From Yponomeuta sedellus (lineage: Eukaryota > Arthropoda > Insecta > Lepidoptera > Yponomeutidae), in contig OW203734.1 of NCBI GenBank assembly GCA_934045075.1, positions 17,155,680-17,219,679 of the forward strand: a stretch of DNA of 64,000 bases. The letters are read 5' to 3'. A program made the translations under genes and the position numbers. The notes beneath the pieces are model-generated. The model was not told the DNA's origin. It saw only the letters and a program-made list of their open reading frames with translations, and did no database searches. Position 1 is the stretch's first letter; each line of letters starts with the position of its first letter. Shown one piece after another: positions 11,422-22,532 of the stretch.

Positions 11422-12548
11422 TAGCGATGGCAATAATCGAGCATATTGAATAATCGAGTACTCACCTCTTGAGTGGTTTCAATAATCGAGCGATTCTGGT
11501 GAGCGAATCGCTCGAGTGGTTGGATAAGAGCAGCTGCGTACAGTTTGATACAAAAAACTTTTTCACTTAAATAAAATTAAAGTCATTTTATTAATTCAGC
11601 ATCGATATAATCAAAAAAGGTAAAACTAAACAAATTAAAACATATTGTTATTGTACATGGCGTCTAAGAATAATATTTGGTCAAGGTGTTTTCCAGATAA
11701 CCTGTTTCTGCGACAATTCTTCACATATCCTGCTTTCGAGAAAACTCTTTCTGAAGGTACAGAAGTGGCTGGTATGCATAGGTACTTTTGATGCAGTTGG
11801 TAAAGCTGGGGAAGCGTGGCAGCATGAATTTTCCATAACTCGCTTGGATGCTATTTGCGTGCCAAATAAGGCATTTCTGAGTATTGTTTCATTATGATTC
11901 TGACACTTGTGGTCGGAGTTATTGACTTTATTTTATCAGTCACTCTCTGATCAAAACTCGCCCATATATTCGGCGTTTGATCTGTTGCATTATTGCCTTC
12001 CTTTATAATCTGCACAACGCTTGTTTGGTTGTTTATAGGTGGAATGTCTTCTGCTGATTGGTCCTGCTCTTGTCTAATTAAAGCCGAAATTTCTTCTTTT
12101 AGCCAAGTTTCAGCGGCTGTATAGTGCGAATCTACCTCGAATCTACTTTGTTATGCCATATTTATTTACCTACAGTTTAAAATTTTACACACACTATTAG
12201 TACCTATACACTCACACGCCTCAGTTTAGACTTAACTTCACAGTTTCACACACACGTTTTACTTTAATAAGTTACTCAAACTCTCGAAGTTATGTGGTGC
12301 ACGAGCGAACGCCTATGAACGAGCAAACTGTCAACTTCCAAGAAATTCAGTATCTACCTACAACATAACGAGTTGCTCGATTAATCGTTGGACAGCGAGC
12401 GTTGAGTGAGTTGAACGGAAGGTGTGAGTGGGCGAACAAAAACCGCTCGGATTAATAATCGAGTAAACAACAACCGTAGCTCGAGTAGTCCGAGTTACGC
12501 AAATAATCGAGCAGCTCGAGTAGTTTCTCTCGATTATTGCCATCGCTA
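11422..12548 (-). mobile_element. hAT transposon relic with 8-bp target-site duplication
   Basis: Terminal inverted repeats TAGCGATGGCAATAATCGAG (20 bp, both ends) are flanked by a perfect 8-bp direct repeat CCACAAAG (11414-11421 and 12549-12556), the hAT signature. The minus strand near 11665-11780 encodes PATSVPSERVFSKAGYVK and then an RNRL motif, the C-terminal dimerisation region of hAT transposases. The subterminal parts are rich in AATCGAG and CTCGAGT repeats, plausible transposase-binding sites. The transposase is otherwise decayed. Confidence 0.9.
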
Positions 12549-12582
12549 CCACAAAGATAGAGTCGAACCATAACCAGCGAGT

Positions 12583-12781
12583 CGTGGCACAATAGATTGG
12601 CGGCAAATTTAAAAATCTTTTAACCTGTTAACCCCAAATATAGTCCGAAAAAACCAGTTTTGCAAGATTTCTATGAATAAACATATTGCAAGATAGTTTA
12701 AAATATCAAGTTAGCCTTTTACGACTGTATTTGGGGTAACAGCTTAGATTTTAAAATTTTCCGCCAATCTATTGTACCACG
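12583..12781. mobile_element. Palindromic MITE, 199 bp
   Basis: Inverted repeats of about 35 bp begin CGTGGCACAATAGATTGGCG (right copy: CGTGGTACAATAG). A second inner pair, GTTACCCCAAATA-like on both sides, makes most of the element foldable. Non-coding. Confidence 0.75.
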
Positions 12782-12787
12782 ATTTGC

Positions 12788-12920
12788 AGCCCTCCTATTA
12801 CGTAGCATTCCACTCAATCGAGTGAAGCATTTAGACAACTCCTAAGTGTAAAAAATGTATGCATTTCACAGCCGGAGTAGCTTAAAAAAAGTAAAAATCA
12901 ACGTCACTCAACTCAGTGAA
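12788..12920 (+). repeat. Dispersed repeat R1, copy 1
   Basis: About 130 bp beginning CCCTCCTATTACGTAGCA and ending CAACGTCACTCAACT. Close copies lie at 23389-23516 (same orientation) and 31193-31309 (reverse). No inverted ends and no coding potential. It is useful as a marker because copy 3 has been split by a later insertion. Confidence 0.75.
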
Positions 12921-13496
12921 TACTTACCTACATAATAATGCCCCTGGGAGCCGATTCTCGCGCATGCGAATTGAAAGAGTACACGCAAAATATTCGAAGA
13001 CTTAGAGATTTGTCGCATAAAAATAAGATAACTCGACAGAGTCATTATACATTTATTTACTCATTCGAATTCAGTCTAGCATGGTATTCAGAATACTTGA
13101 GACACAAAAGAATACTACTTTTTATGTCGAATTCAAGCCTTAGAGTCGTATACGAATTGTTTGCTAATGAAGTTGCCTGGTTCGATTCTATACTTTTAGC
13201 TACGTTCCAAAACAGGTAATTTTTACTCTGCAAAGTGTATATTACTGTTATAATAAGTGTATATTATATTACTTTAAGCCGGATCCAAAAATTTATCGGG
13301 GCGTTTACCGAAAAGTAAATTCTAAATTCTTTGAGATTCAAAAACATCACTAAAAGTCATCAATTGAATTTTTCAGTGATTTTTTTTCTCGAATATCACT
13401 GCCTAACTCCTTAAATTCACTAAATCTAGTGACAAAATCACTAAAGTGGCATCACTTCCCTTTACCCTGTCTAATTTGTGGCTCTAGCTTTACGTT
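12921..13496. other. Intergenic stretch, nothing recognised
   Basis: I see no gene or clear repeat boundaries. The part at 13290-13460 contains several CACTAAA and TCACTA phrases loosely like those at 6000-6110, perhaps an old repeat. Confidence 0.4.
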
Positions 13497-13750
13497 TACA
13501 GTGCGTTCACATTAACTTGACGCGTGAGAGAATTGGTAAAAGCTTAATTGGTCCAAAAGCTAATTCACATGTTATGTCCTAACATAACATGTGAATAAGC
13601 TTTTGGACCTAATCGGAAGATGGTAAAACAAGCCCTCAATCCTTTTATTTTCCCCAAGAAATGGGAATGATTTCTTATTTAACATGGTAACAGTAAACAT
13701 CTCAGTGCTACCAATTCTCTCACGCGTCAAGTTAATGTGAACGCACTGTA
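13497..13750. mobile_element. MITE with 41-bp inverted repeats and a nested palindrome
   Basis: The ends CAGTGCGTTCACATTAACTT are exact inverted repeats of about 40 bp flanked by TA, as in Tc1/mariner-type elements. Inside, at about 13555-13612, is a second inverted repeat (GGTCCAAAAGCT to AGCTTTTGGACC around a short centre), so the element is a palindrome that contains another palindrome. Confidence 0.8.
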
Positions 13751-13790
13751 CTTACAATCTTACATTGACTTGACTGGCAACTCAGAATAA

Positions 13791-14040
13791 GGGCGAGATA
13801 AATAGTCGTTGCTTAGCCCAAGTTCGTACTCAAGCTTCCCTAAGCATTACTTCAGGCTAACTTAGCTAAGTATCAAAGTAGACGTTTGCTTACCTAAGCA
13901 TGTTCTTAGGCCAATGCTAAGAATTAGTCCGGGTTTCGCGACTTAGAGAGTGCCAAAGTACTGTCTATGATAGACAAATCGATTCTTAAGCAAGTGCTTT
14001 CGCTAAGACTCGTTCTTAGAAGCGACTATTTATCTCGCCC
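13791..14040. mobile_element. Harbinger-type MITE with TAA duplication
   Basis: Inverted ends GGGCGAGATAAATAGTCG (13791-13808 and 14023-14040) are flanked by TAA on each side, the 3-bp duplication typical of PIF/Harbinger elements. The interior is rich in CTTAGC/GCTAAG phrases that may pair. Non-coding. Confidence 0.75.
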
Positions 14041-14139
14041 TAAGAACCAGTGTTGCCAAGGCCCGCATGTCAAAAGTTACACAAACAAAATCAAAAAGTC
14101 ACAAAAACCCAAAAGTTACAATTTCCTTCAGTTCACAGC

Positions 14140-15230
14140 ATGAACTCCTTGTATAAACCAATTATACTCGCCTCTATAGCTGATATTAAGGTGTCGTGCT
14201 GTGAACAGGCTAGAAGGGCCTGGATAATGGCCTGCCCGAATGAGGGTCTCCCACTAAATCCCGCAGTGCAAAGACAGTGGGACGAGCCGCTCTGCAGGGC
14301 TGTTCAATCGAAACTACTGGAGACAAGCTGCGGCCCTGCAGAGACAGAGCTCGTCTACTATCTGTTAGATTGTATCAAAATAGGTAGAAATGTTTTGTGG
14401 AAGTTGTTTATGGTTTATTAAAAAGAATCTATCATGAACGGTCAACCAACTTGTTTTAATACAAAATCTACACCTGGAATCTGCGAAAAACCTATCGCCA
14501 CCAGTCGCGCACGGTATCTCACTTTGTCATCAACGTCAAGCTTTTTATTAAACACCCACTTACATTTCACTATTGACACATCATCGTTAGGAACATCCAC
14601 CAGCTCCCAAGCATAGTTTTCCTCAAATGACTGAAGCTCATCCTTCATCGCTGTGGTCCTTTGAATACTATCAACAGCAGAAAAGGAGTCGGGACTGTGG
14701 CTGCAGGCACTACCATCAAACTCAGCGAACGTAGGCACGCTGTTAGGCAATCTGACTTTTTCAGTCGCCGTCGGTCTGCGATTGGACTGCAAACTCGTTC
14801 AGCCCCACGGCTGCCTTTAAGGTGACCACGTTGATGATTGGGTCACCATGGCCTATCCTGCCAACGCAGCGTGGGGCGACTGTCACGTCATGCGTCCCTG
14901 AATGACATAATACGTGGGACGCAACCTGCGTTGACACACTGGCGTCTGTCCATGTCACTCACACGCGCAGGGTCCTTGGGGATAGTTGACTATTTGCGCC
15001 GTTTGGGGTCGAGACGATGGGTCCGTCGGGGCCCGAGGCGCGTAAACTTGAATAAGAAATAGCGACGCGCCTCATCGACTCATCAGGTGACCGAAAAACT
15101 GGTAGCTGTCTCGACCAGCCAATCAGCCCGGCCATTCAGAGGGGGAATGCTGCCAGCGTCTTGGGAACTCTCCCCATCGGCAGCGGTGTAGACTTTTTTA
15201 TATGAATTTTATTTTGTAAAAACGTACCTA
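14140..15230 (+). pseudogene. Non-LTR retrotransposon C-terminal relic, split by a Copia fragment
   Basis: Plus-strand pieces at about 14140-14380 (ADIKVSCCEQARRAWIMACP) and 14805-15230 (WDATCVDTLAS, FAPFGVETMGP and IQRGNAASVLGTLPIGSG) read like the C-terminal part of a lepidopteran non-LTR element of a type I know from moth genomes. The two pieces are separated by a minus-strand Copia fragment. Stops and frameshifts break both. The clade is uncertain. Confidence 0.6.
14442..14792 (-). pseudogene. Copia reverse-transcriptase fragment
   Basis: An open minus-strand segment encodes the N-terminal part of a Ty1/Copia reverse transcriptase. Diagnostic motifs are ELQSFEENYAWELVDVP and VKCKWVFNKK, then RYRARLVAIGFSQIPGVDF. 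No LTRs, integrase or RNase H are nearby. It lies in opposite orientation inside the non-LTR relic, so it arrived later or was moved in as a fragment. Confidence 0.8.
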
Positions 15231-15317
15231 AATCCCGTTAAGTTTATACTATATTAGTTATTGTATACTGTTATAGGAAAGTTAAATATTTAGAAGTACA
15301 TAACGGTGTTAGGTATT

Positions 15318-15575
15318 CGGCCTCGGTGGCGCCAGCGGTTTGGCACGCTGACTGTAAAACCGGAGGCCTCGGGTTCGATCCCCGGCCGGGTCAACTAAGA
15401 AACGAACTTTTCTAGTTTGTCCCGGGTCTTGGATGTTCTATGTGGGATGTTCTTATGTTCAGGATGTTCTTAAATGTATCGTCGAGTTAGCACCTGTAGC
15501 ACTACTCATTGAGTTGTATTTAGTATGGGGCTAACGAGATCTGTGTAATATGTCCATGAACATTTATTATTTATA
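15318..15575 (+). mobile_element. tRNA-derived SINE
   Basis: The head resembles a tRNA with an A box (TGGCGCCAGCGG) and a B box (GGGTTCGATCCCC), but the anticodon stem is followed by a non-tRNA body with GATGTTCT repeats and a TATTATTTAT tail. Not a functional tRNA gene. Confidence 0.7.
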
Positions 15576-16563
15576 GTTTGGAAAATATTTCTTTCTAAAT
15601 ATTTTTCCTAGGATGCTACCGCCTGAAAGTCAAATCATTTTCGAACCCTCATTTTTTATTGAAACTTGAAAAGGTTTTTAAAACTTGAAAAGTGTAAAGA
15701 AAATATACCTACAAAAACGTAAAGAATTTTTTCTTCAAAAAGTTACAAAAAGGGTTCAAAAGTTACAATATTTGTGACAATAGTCACCATATGGCAATGC
15801 AGGATATTACACACAGAACAGCTAAACCAATCTGACTGACGACAGTCTGACACAAGATGTGTAAGAAGCTCAGACTAGGTGAGGATAGAAGACAACCGAA
15901 TAAAGACACGTTGCACAACAGGGCCAAGTGGCCACAAACAGCTATTTTGACGTAAATAGTGATGAGGTAAAAAGACGAAGAAGTTAAAATGAAAAATAAA
16001 TACATAAAAAGTACATTTCGATCCGAAAACCAATAAGAAAAATAAACGATAAAAACACGAAATATTCAAGTGTTTTTTTTGTATTAATTTATTTAATCAC
16101 TAGCTTGACTGCGGCGCAAATCACAATTAAAAACAGTATTTTATAATTTTTATAAAATGTTAACGGAGTGTCAAAAAAATTAACGCTCTTTCTGAAACCT
16201 ACAATATATTCTTTGCATCGTTACAAAAATAGGTTCCAAAGCCACTATATCTGAGATGCATGCCTAAAAGCAAGTTCAAATTCATACCTTTTATGCAGAA
16301 TTGCTTGTAGTATTATATATTACTTCCCCAGAAACCTAAAAGACAGTTAAAGTTTTTTTAGAAAAAGAATCTCAAACATGAGTAGCCCTGGCTTGTATTT
16401 AACGCTCTGAGGCACGAGAGCCCCAAAAGTTATTGACCTAATGCGTGGTAACACTTTTGATGTTATAATAACCCTATTTTTTATTGCATGGATAAGGTTT
16501 TTTTATAGCTTTCAGATCAGGCGTAAATATTTTAGCACCCCTGAAAAGGATCCTTTATTCACA
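15576..16563. other. AT-rich 3' flank of WDR61 copy 2
   Basis: No exon or clear repeat. On the minus strand AATAAA occurs at 16554-16559, only a few bases after the stop codon, and again at about 16480-16485. The second is the more likely polyadenylation signal. Confidence 0.4.
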
Positions 16564-19500
16564 CTATAATGGACAATCATAAATATTCACATTCTTGTCT
16601 TCTGAAACTGACACTATTTTATTACTCTCCGCATTGAATTTCACTCCCCAGACCTGCAAAAAAAAGTCAGTAAGCAAAAAAAATTGTTTTCAACAAAGTT
16701 AGCTTCATTTTTATGTTTTTACCTGATCACTGTGCTCCGTGAATACGTGTTGGCACTGCATGCTATCTACATCCCAAACGCGAACAGTTCTGTCAGCACT
16801 ACCGGAGACAAATCGCTTGCCGTCTGGTGAGAACGCCACGGAGAGTACCCAAGAAGCGTGGCCAGAAAGTGTGCCTGCTAAGTTTGCGTGGACTCTAAAA
16901 GATAAAATAAAATCCTAATATCAAAAAGGGGTTTCACCCAAAACTTCTTCCGCAAATTACTGCTAAGTATTGGATTCAAGCCGAATGTAATCATCACATA
17001 AAAGTTCATTATTTGCACCAATAAGTTGCTCTGAATCAAGTCATTTTCTTCTTTATAACGTTAATAACTTAAAAATTAGTAATGCTTACGAGTGTTACGA
17101 AAGGTAAAAGTAATTCTTACACATCATAAAGCTTCATGTGACCATCGTCGGATGCTGTGAGCAGTAATTGCGAATCTGGGGAGAAGCACAGTCCCCGAAT
17201 TGGCATGGCGTGGCCCTCCAATGTGTGGACTAGTTTCCCCTGCGCCACGTCAAATATATTTATAATACCGTCGAGGGCTCCACTAGCTATGTACTTGCCG
17301 TCAGGACTCTGAAAGATGAAAAAATAAATAATATTTGTTTTCGATTCATACAGATTTTATGTCAAAATTAGATACGTTTACAGTTTGACATGAATGTTAC
17401 AGTAACAAAATAATGTTTATTTCAATACTGGAATATTTTTTTCATCTTAGTTATGTAAATATGTGTGTACACCTGAAAAGGTAGAACATGGAGATTCAGA
17501 AGTAAGCAACTACAACCGCTAAATGTAACCTATGTTTTTGACACAATAAATTCATTAATTCATTCATTCATTCATTAATTCAACAACGAATGCTACGCTA
17601 GGCAGCGCTGATGTCGCGCGCCCAGTGTACCCGATCACTAGGAATGTCAAAATGGAAACATCAAAATGTGTGTTCTTATTTTCAGTGGTGGTAGTGTTGG
17701 TGCATGTGTGTAAGCCACAACTAACATAAGCCACACTCAATGTGAATTTCCCTCTGGTGTCTAGAATCTGTTCTTGCTGGCCAGTCTCCACTGAGAATAT
17801 CAGAATCTTGCCAGCGCTGCTGCCTGATATAACATGCTTGCCATCAGGAGAGAAGTCCAATGTCCACACATCAGTGGGGCCTGCCTCCATTGTCTTGAGT
17901 TTGTCTCCCGTAGCCAAATCCCACAGTATTAAAGTGGAGTCTTGTGAACTGCTTGCAAGAGCTGAAAAACATTAAGGAACATGGATAATCTTCAATAAGT
18001 CAGAAAGGTTTTTTAGGGCTTAGGGGGAATAACTAATACGAGGATGGATTGAAAAGTCCGCGGCCCCAGCAAGAAAACAATATAAAATTTAAACAAAAGT
18101 AATTTTATTTTTCCACGTAATCTCCACTTAACTCAATGGACTTCTTCCATCTGGTTTCCAACGCCTGTATGCCGACGGTTATAAAAAAAGTTTCTTCAAG
18201 GCTTACAAAAATGTCACCCACCACAGCTTCGACCTCCTCATTTGATGAAAATTTTTGACCTCCAAGGTGTTTTTTTAGGTTTGGGAATGAGTAATTCAAA
18301 GCCATAATCACGAATTTGAGCCATTCAACACATGTGTGAATGCGTGCATTATCCTGATGGAACAACACTTTCTTGATGAGTAACAATGTAAAAGGGTGCA
18401 GTAATAAGCTGAGTTTATAGTTTCACCTTATGCAAGGTAGTCCACCATGATGACACCCTCAGCATCCCAAAAAAACTGACCCCATCACCTTGCCAGCTGA
18501 CAAAATTGTTTTGGCTTTTTTTGGAGTCGGTTCATCAGGTTTTTCCACTGCTTGGATTGCTGTTTTGACTCTGGGGTTGAGTGGTGTACCCAGGTTTCAT
18601 CCATTGTCACAAATCTGGCCAAAAAATCTTGTGGATCAGCCTCAAACATTTCCAAAGAGTCACAAGAAATTGTGAGTCGTATTCATTTTTGTTCAACTTA
18701 AAGCAATCTGGATACCCACCACGCAGAAACCTTAGAAAATCCAAGTTCATTGACTATGATGTTTTGTGTTCGTTCATATGAGATGCCAATAGTGTCTGCA
18801 ATTTCCGATCTGCCAATATCAGATCACAGATTTTCCCGATGTTTTCTTCAGTCGTAGACGTCGTAGGCCAGCCGGAGCGAGGGTCATCTTCAATACTCTC
18901 TCGTCCACGTAAATTCTGCAACCCACTTTTTCACAGTCGTATACGACGGAGCAGATTCCCAATGTTGTTCACATATCTTTGTGAATCTGTTTTGGACTTA
19001 ATTATTTTATAAACAGGTATTTGATGACCGCACGTTGCTCAATTTTCTCCATTCTTTAAAAACGCTGCACATAGGCTCACAAATTTCAGTCTAATTTAAA
19101 AACAGATATGACAACCAGAGAGTAAACAAACCAAAGGAGGTCAGTTAGATTAAAATAGTTCAAGTATTTATATGTTAGGCCGCGAATATTTCGATCTACC
19201 CTTGTAGCATTCCAATGGTGTTAACCACATAACTTATTAGACTACAACATTGTGTGGAATACGAGCCAAGATTTTGTCTGGTAATTGAGAAGCTAATATA
19301 ATTTTAATGCACAACTGTGTATTTAGTAGAGCCTAGGCCAATCTCAACTCGGACAGAGCAAGAAAGTCCTCTCCAACTTCAACAATGTTTTGAATACTAA
19401 CTTTTTCCATCGGGACTCACTACAACTGAGACCACTCCAAGTGAATGTCCATCCAACTGATGTTGCAACACCAGTTTGCCATTAATCAGCTGCCAAACTT

Positions 19501-21009
19501 TGACATAGTCATCCAGCGATCCTGTTATGATGTAGTCTTCAAATCCCTCTTGGGATGTGTTTGAGTCTCTGTGAAAAGCCAAGAAATTATAAATAAAAAT
19601 CCCACAACAGGCATGATGAAAGATTTTTAAATTCTGGGGACACATTTATAATTTGCAATAAAACCTATATTTAAGTAATAAACATAAGTTTAACAGTAAA
19701 AAGTAAAAAATATTTATTTAAAATGACACAGTTAAATTATAAAATTAGATGCACAGAATGATTGTTGATGGTTTGATTAATATTTAGGTTTCGATGACAG
19801 CCCCCAAACTAGGCAGGGCCTGTATCTTGGGGGCTCTTATTTTCGTTTATCATATTATATTAATTTAAACGACGACTATTTTAAGCACATCAAAGCGTAC
19901 AATGTATTACAAAATTATTAATAAAGCATGCACTAAAACTATACTTTACACTATTAGATCCATCTCATTAAGAGTTACAATTAATATACTATAGGAAATA
20001 TAAACTGAGTTTACTTAAATATATTAGATAATTTTACTAAAGAGCTTTTCGGTATCTTCATAACTGAGAGTCCAAACAAAGGTTTAACAAAAGCTATTTT
20101 TCTAGAATTATTCTAAATCTGTGGGAAAACAGCTTGCAGTGTGGCATTGAATCTGACGTCACAATCTGAGGTAAACAAACATCATAATCACTTGTAGTCA
20201 CAACAAACCATAGGTAAAGTTCACCAATGTGTACCTAAGAGTGACGTCACGCAGTGTGATTGGTGGCAAAGCAATAGTAGCACAATGTGATTCCAATGGT
20301 AACCCACATAAAATAATAGGCCATCTCTCTCGACAATGCAATTGCATGAGGAGCTGGGTTATGTCGCATGGGTTATACCATTGGAATGCCATTGATCAGT
20401 AGACTTCCAAAAGCATCAATGCAACAAACATTGCAGTAATATTGAACAACTATGCAGAAATTCACCCTCCTTTGCCTAGAAACTCCTAAAACATAAAAGA
20501 ATGGAAGAAACTGTTGTAAGCCTCAAGTTAAGAATTAGGTATATAGACGACGTAGTGTAGGAATTGAATATTGGAAAGTGCAGTTAGAATTAGAAAAATG
20601 AAAGTGGGTAACTTAAAAAAAAATTAGTCATTGTGATAATATCGTTGTTGTGGCGCGCCCAGGAAGGATCACATATTGTACAATGCAAACAAAAATTATA
20701 TAATAAGCTTTAGGGCTAACCAACCAAAGGGACGAATCATAGAGGGACAAATCAAACGAAATGCTTTAGGTTAGGTTCAGTAACTTACTGCGAATGATCA
20801 TGATCGCCTTCTGGTTGTCCTTCCTTCTCATGGGTAATCCGGCTCCATGTGCAGCACCAGATGGAGTCTTCGTGTGCATTCTCTTTCTTTAGCATCAAAT
20901 AATACTGTAGAAAAAAAATTGACGGAAGGAAATATTTTAGGGCTAAAAGAACTGCAAAACTGTCCAGCATAGAAAATTTTGTGGTACTCACTAAGGTTGT
21001 TATGGACAT
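16564..21009 (-). CDS. WD repeat-containing protein 61 (SKI8), copy 2, complete
   Basis: A WD40 beta-propeller protein shared by the PAF1 elongation complex and the SKI complex. Seven minus-strand exons join in frame with GT-AG junctions: 20992-21009, 20789-20904, 19402-19568, 17726-17961, 17121-17308, 16723-16894 and 16564-16653, giving 987 nt and 328 residues (the vertebrate protein is about 305). Family marks are [12 protein letters not shown] near the start, [44 protein letters not shown] and the C-terminal NIYDCPL. The start chosen is the ATG at 21009, because it is followed by a GTGAGT donor and the next exon keeps the frame. Intron 3 carries a mariner relic. A THAP-type transposon end lies 242 bp upstream of the ATG. 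This looks like the functional copy of the pair. Confidence 0.93.
17547..17582. repeat. ATTC/ATTA microsatellite in intron 4 of WDR61 copy 2
   Basis: A run of TTCATTCATTCATTCATTAATTC-like tetranucleotides next to an AATAAA motif. It is probably the 3' tail of an old retroelement. Confidence 0.6.
18037..19206 (-). mobile_element. mariner transposon relic in intron 3 of WDR61 copy 2
   Basis: Imperfect inverted ends of about 29 bp (left TACGAGGATGGATTGAAAAG, right TACAAGGGTAGATCGAAATA) are flanked by TA. Length is about 1.17 kb, close to a full mariner. The transposase reads on the minus strand, the same direction as the host gene. Confidence 0.85.
18105..19052 (-). pseudogene. mariner transposase, broken
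   Basis: It starts [13 protein letters not shown] at 19052, typical of mariner. Further on are [11 protein letters not shown] and [13 protein letters not shown] (the first two catalytic Asp regions), then [22 protein letters not shown] and the C-terminal ELSGDYVEK. The region between the third catalytic block and the FPNLKK motif is deleted or shifted, and several stops interrupt the frame. Confidence 0.85.
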
Positions 21010-21439
21010 TTTCAATGCGTACAATTAAGAATATTACTAGTATTTTCTATTTATTTTCACTAAAAAACGACTGCAGCTGATCGTATTCGAGTAAACCGTG
21101 GGAACCGAGGAACCGAGTAAACACAAACACAATAACACAGAACACCCCAGGAGGAGGTGACACAAATGCAGATTCAAGTGTGGCCATTGCCAATGAACGA
21201 AACTTCTCAACACATATTGATTGAGAGAGGAGTTCACACAATTCACAACACAGAACAATAACTTATTATTCTGAGGAGGGTCCACCACAGAACATAAAAA
21301 AAGAGTAGAAGTCGTAAGTGGGCGGTGCCCGCGTGCCTCACATTAGCAATGTATTGCCTATACGTAGTCGGTGACAGTTTTATTGACTTCAGTTGCCGTG
21401 CGCTTCTAGTAAAGAAAAAATGATGAAAACTTTATTAAA

Positions 21440-22532
21440 ATGCCTTGTTATGCTGTGTTAGAGAGCAAAAATAAAAGTTGGGGACCAAAATATACCGATC
21501 ATGCCGTAACATTTCATCTTTAGGACGTATTTCATTGTATTTTTAATTAAATTTGTAATGACACGAACACGGAAAGCAATGCAAAAATGAGAAAGTGAAA
21601 TCACCTTTATTTACTGGTTGGTAAAGTTAAATTTTCATTGAAGAAAGTGTACATTCTCTAGAAATTTCTGTCGAAATTTGAATTCTATTCGATTACGGAT
21701 GGGGGCACACATGATAAAAATCTATCGATAATTAGTTGTCTATGACTTAGTAGTCATACATACTTAACGGTACTTAGGTATTGTAAATTCCGATTCGTCT
21801 AAGTAGGTAAAATAATTATTGTTATTTTATACCTACTTCCTAAGTGCCTTTTCATATGCACCCGGTCGCCGTCCGGTCGCCGGGCCGGGTAAAGTAGTAA
21901 TGTATGAGCTCCGGTCGCCGGCTGGTCGTTGTGCATGTGAAAACTGTCATTGGAGCTCATACATTACTTTTCATACAAGACATGACATGAGCACATACAA
22001 TACATGAGCACAGCTAGATTGCGATATAGTTTTTCTTCACCAGTTTATCAGGGACTGAAATATTTAAGAAACTATCAAAGTAATTTTAATCTTAAATTTT
22101 TAAATATTCCAATCGAGATGTAAAGCGAGGTTATCGAAAACGACTCATATGGTTTTTTTTTACTTCAGTTCAAAACATTAAGTAGTTTACTACTGTTTAC
22201 CTGTTCGAGTGGTTGTTCTCTTGGCGAGCATGAAGATTTTTGTTTTGTTATGTTATTTGTTTTATGGTTTTTTATTATTCTGCTATTTACCCTTAATACT
22301 TCAACTCCTTTGACAACAGCAAACCGAGGCAATGATAAAACAACCCTCTGGGATTCAAAACAATTTGGAAGTGAGTTTTCGTTTAGTTTTCCTAGGGAAA
22401 CCGGATATGAAATTAAAATGGAAGGCAGCGATAAGAAGGCAACATTGGTTCCCAACGAAGATGAGCACAATATATTCAGAGCATTTTCATGAACACTTCA
22501 TAATAACTAAAAAAGGCGGAAGGTGGCACTAA
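21440..22532 (+). pseudogene. THAP-domain gene remnant in element C
   Basis: Exon 1 from ATG 21440 encodes MPCYAVLESKNK and then DHAVTFH, the start of a THAP domain with the second zinc Cys lost. The continuation at about 22380-22500 encodes KLKWKAAIRRQHWFPTKMS and then YSEHFHEHF, where the family has the W-x-x-A-I-R-R, P-T and C-S-x-H-F signature; the Cys is Tyr here. Two zinc ligands are therefore gone, and no downstream transposase is recognisable. Confidence 0.6.
21849..21985. repeat. GC-rich foldback inside element C
   Basis: AGTAATGTATGAGCTCC (21895-21911) is repeated inverted at 21952-21969. An overlapping pair, TATGCACCCGGTCGCCG and CGGCTGGTCGTTGTGCATG, also pairs. Two alternative hairpins share the same GGTCGCCGG repeats. 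Confidence 0.6.

Noticed and set aside
13781..13790. CTCAGAATAA as a further end of the THAP transposon family
   Set aside because: Only 10-12 bp match before the Harbinger-type MITE begins, and no continuation is present after the MITE.
15318..15395. Possible tRNA gene
   Set aside because: A and B boxes are present, but the sequence continues into a SINE body, so it is a SINE head.
20198..21288. Several 60-80 codon minus-strand frames around the WDR61 copy 2 start
   Set aside because: Only the spliced exons match the family; the others lack motifs, donor/acceptor fit or conservation.
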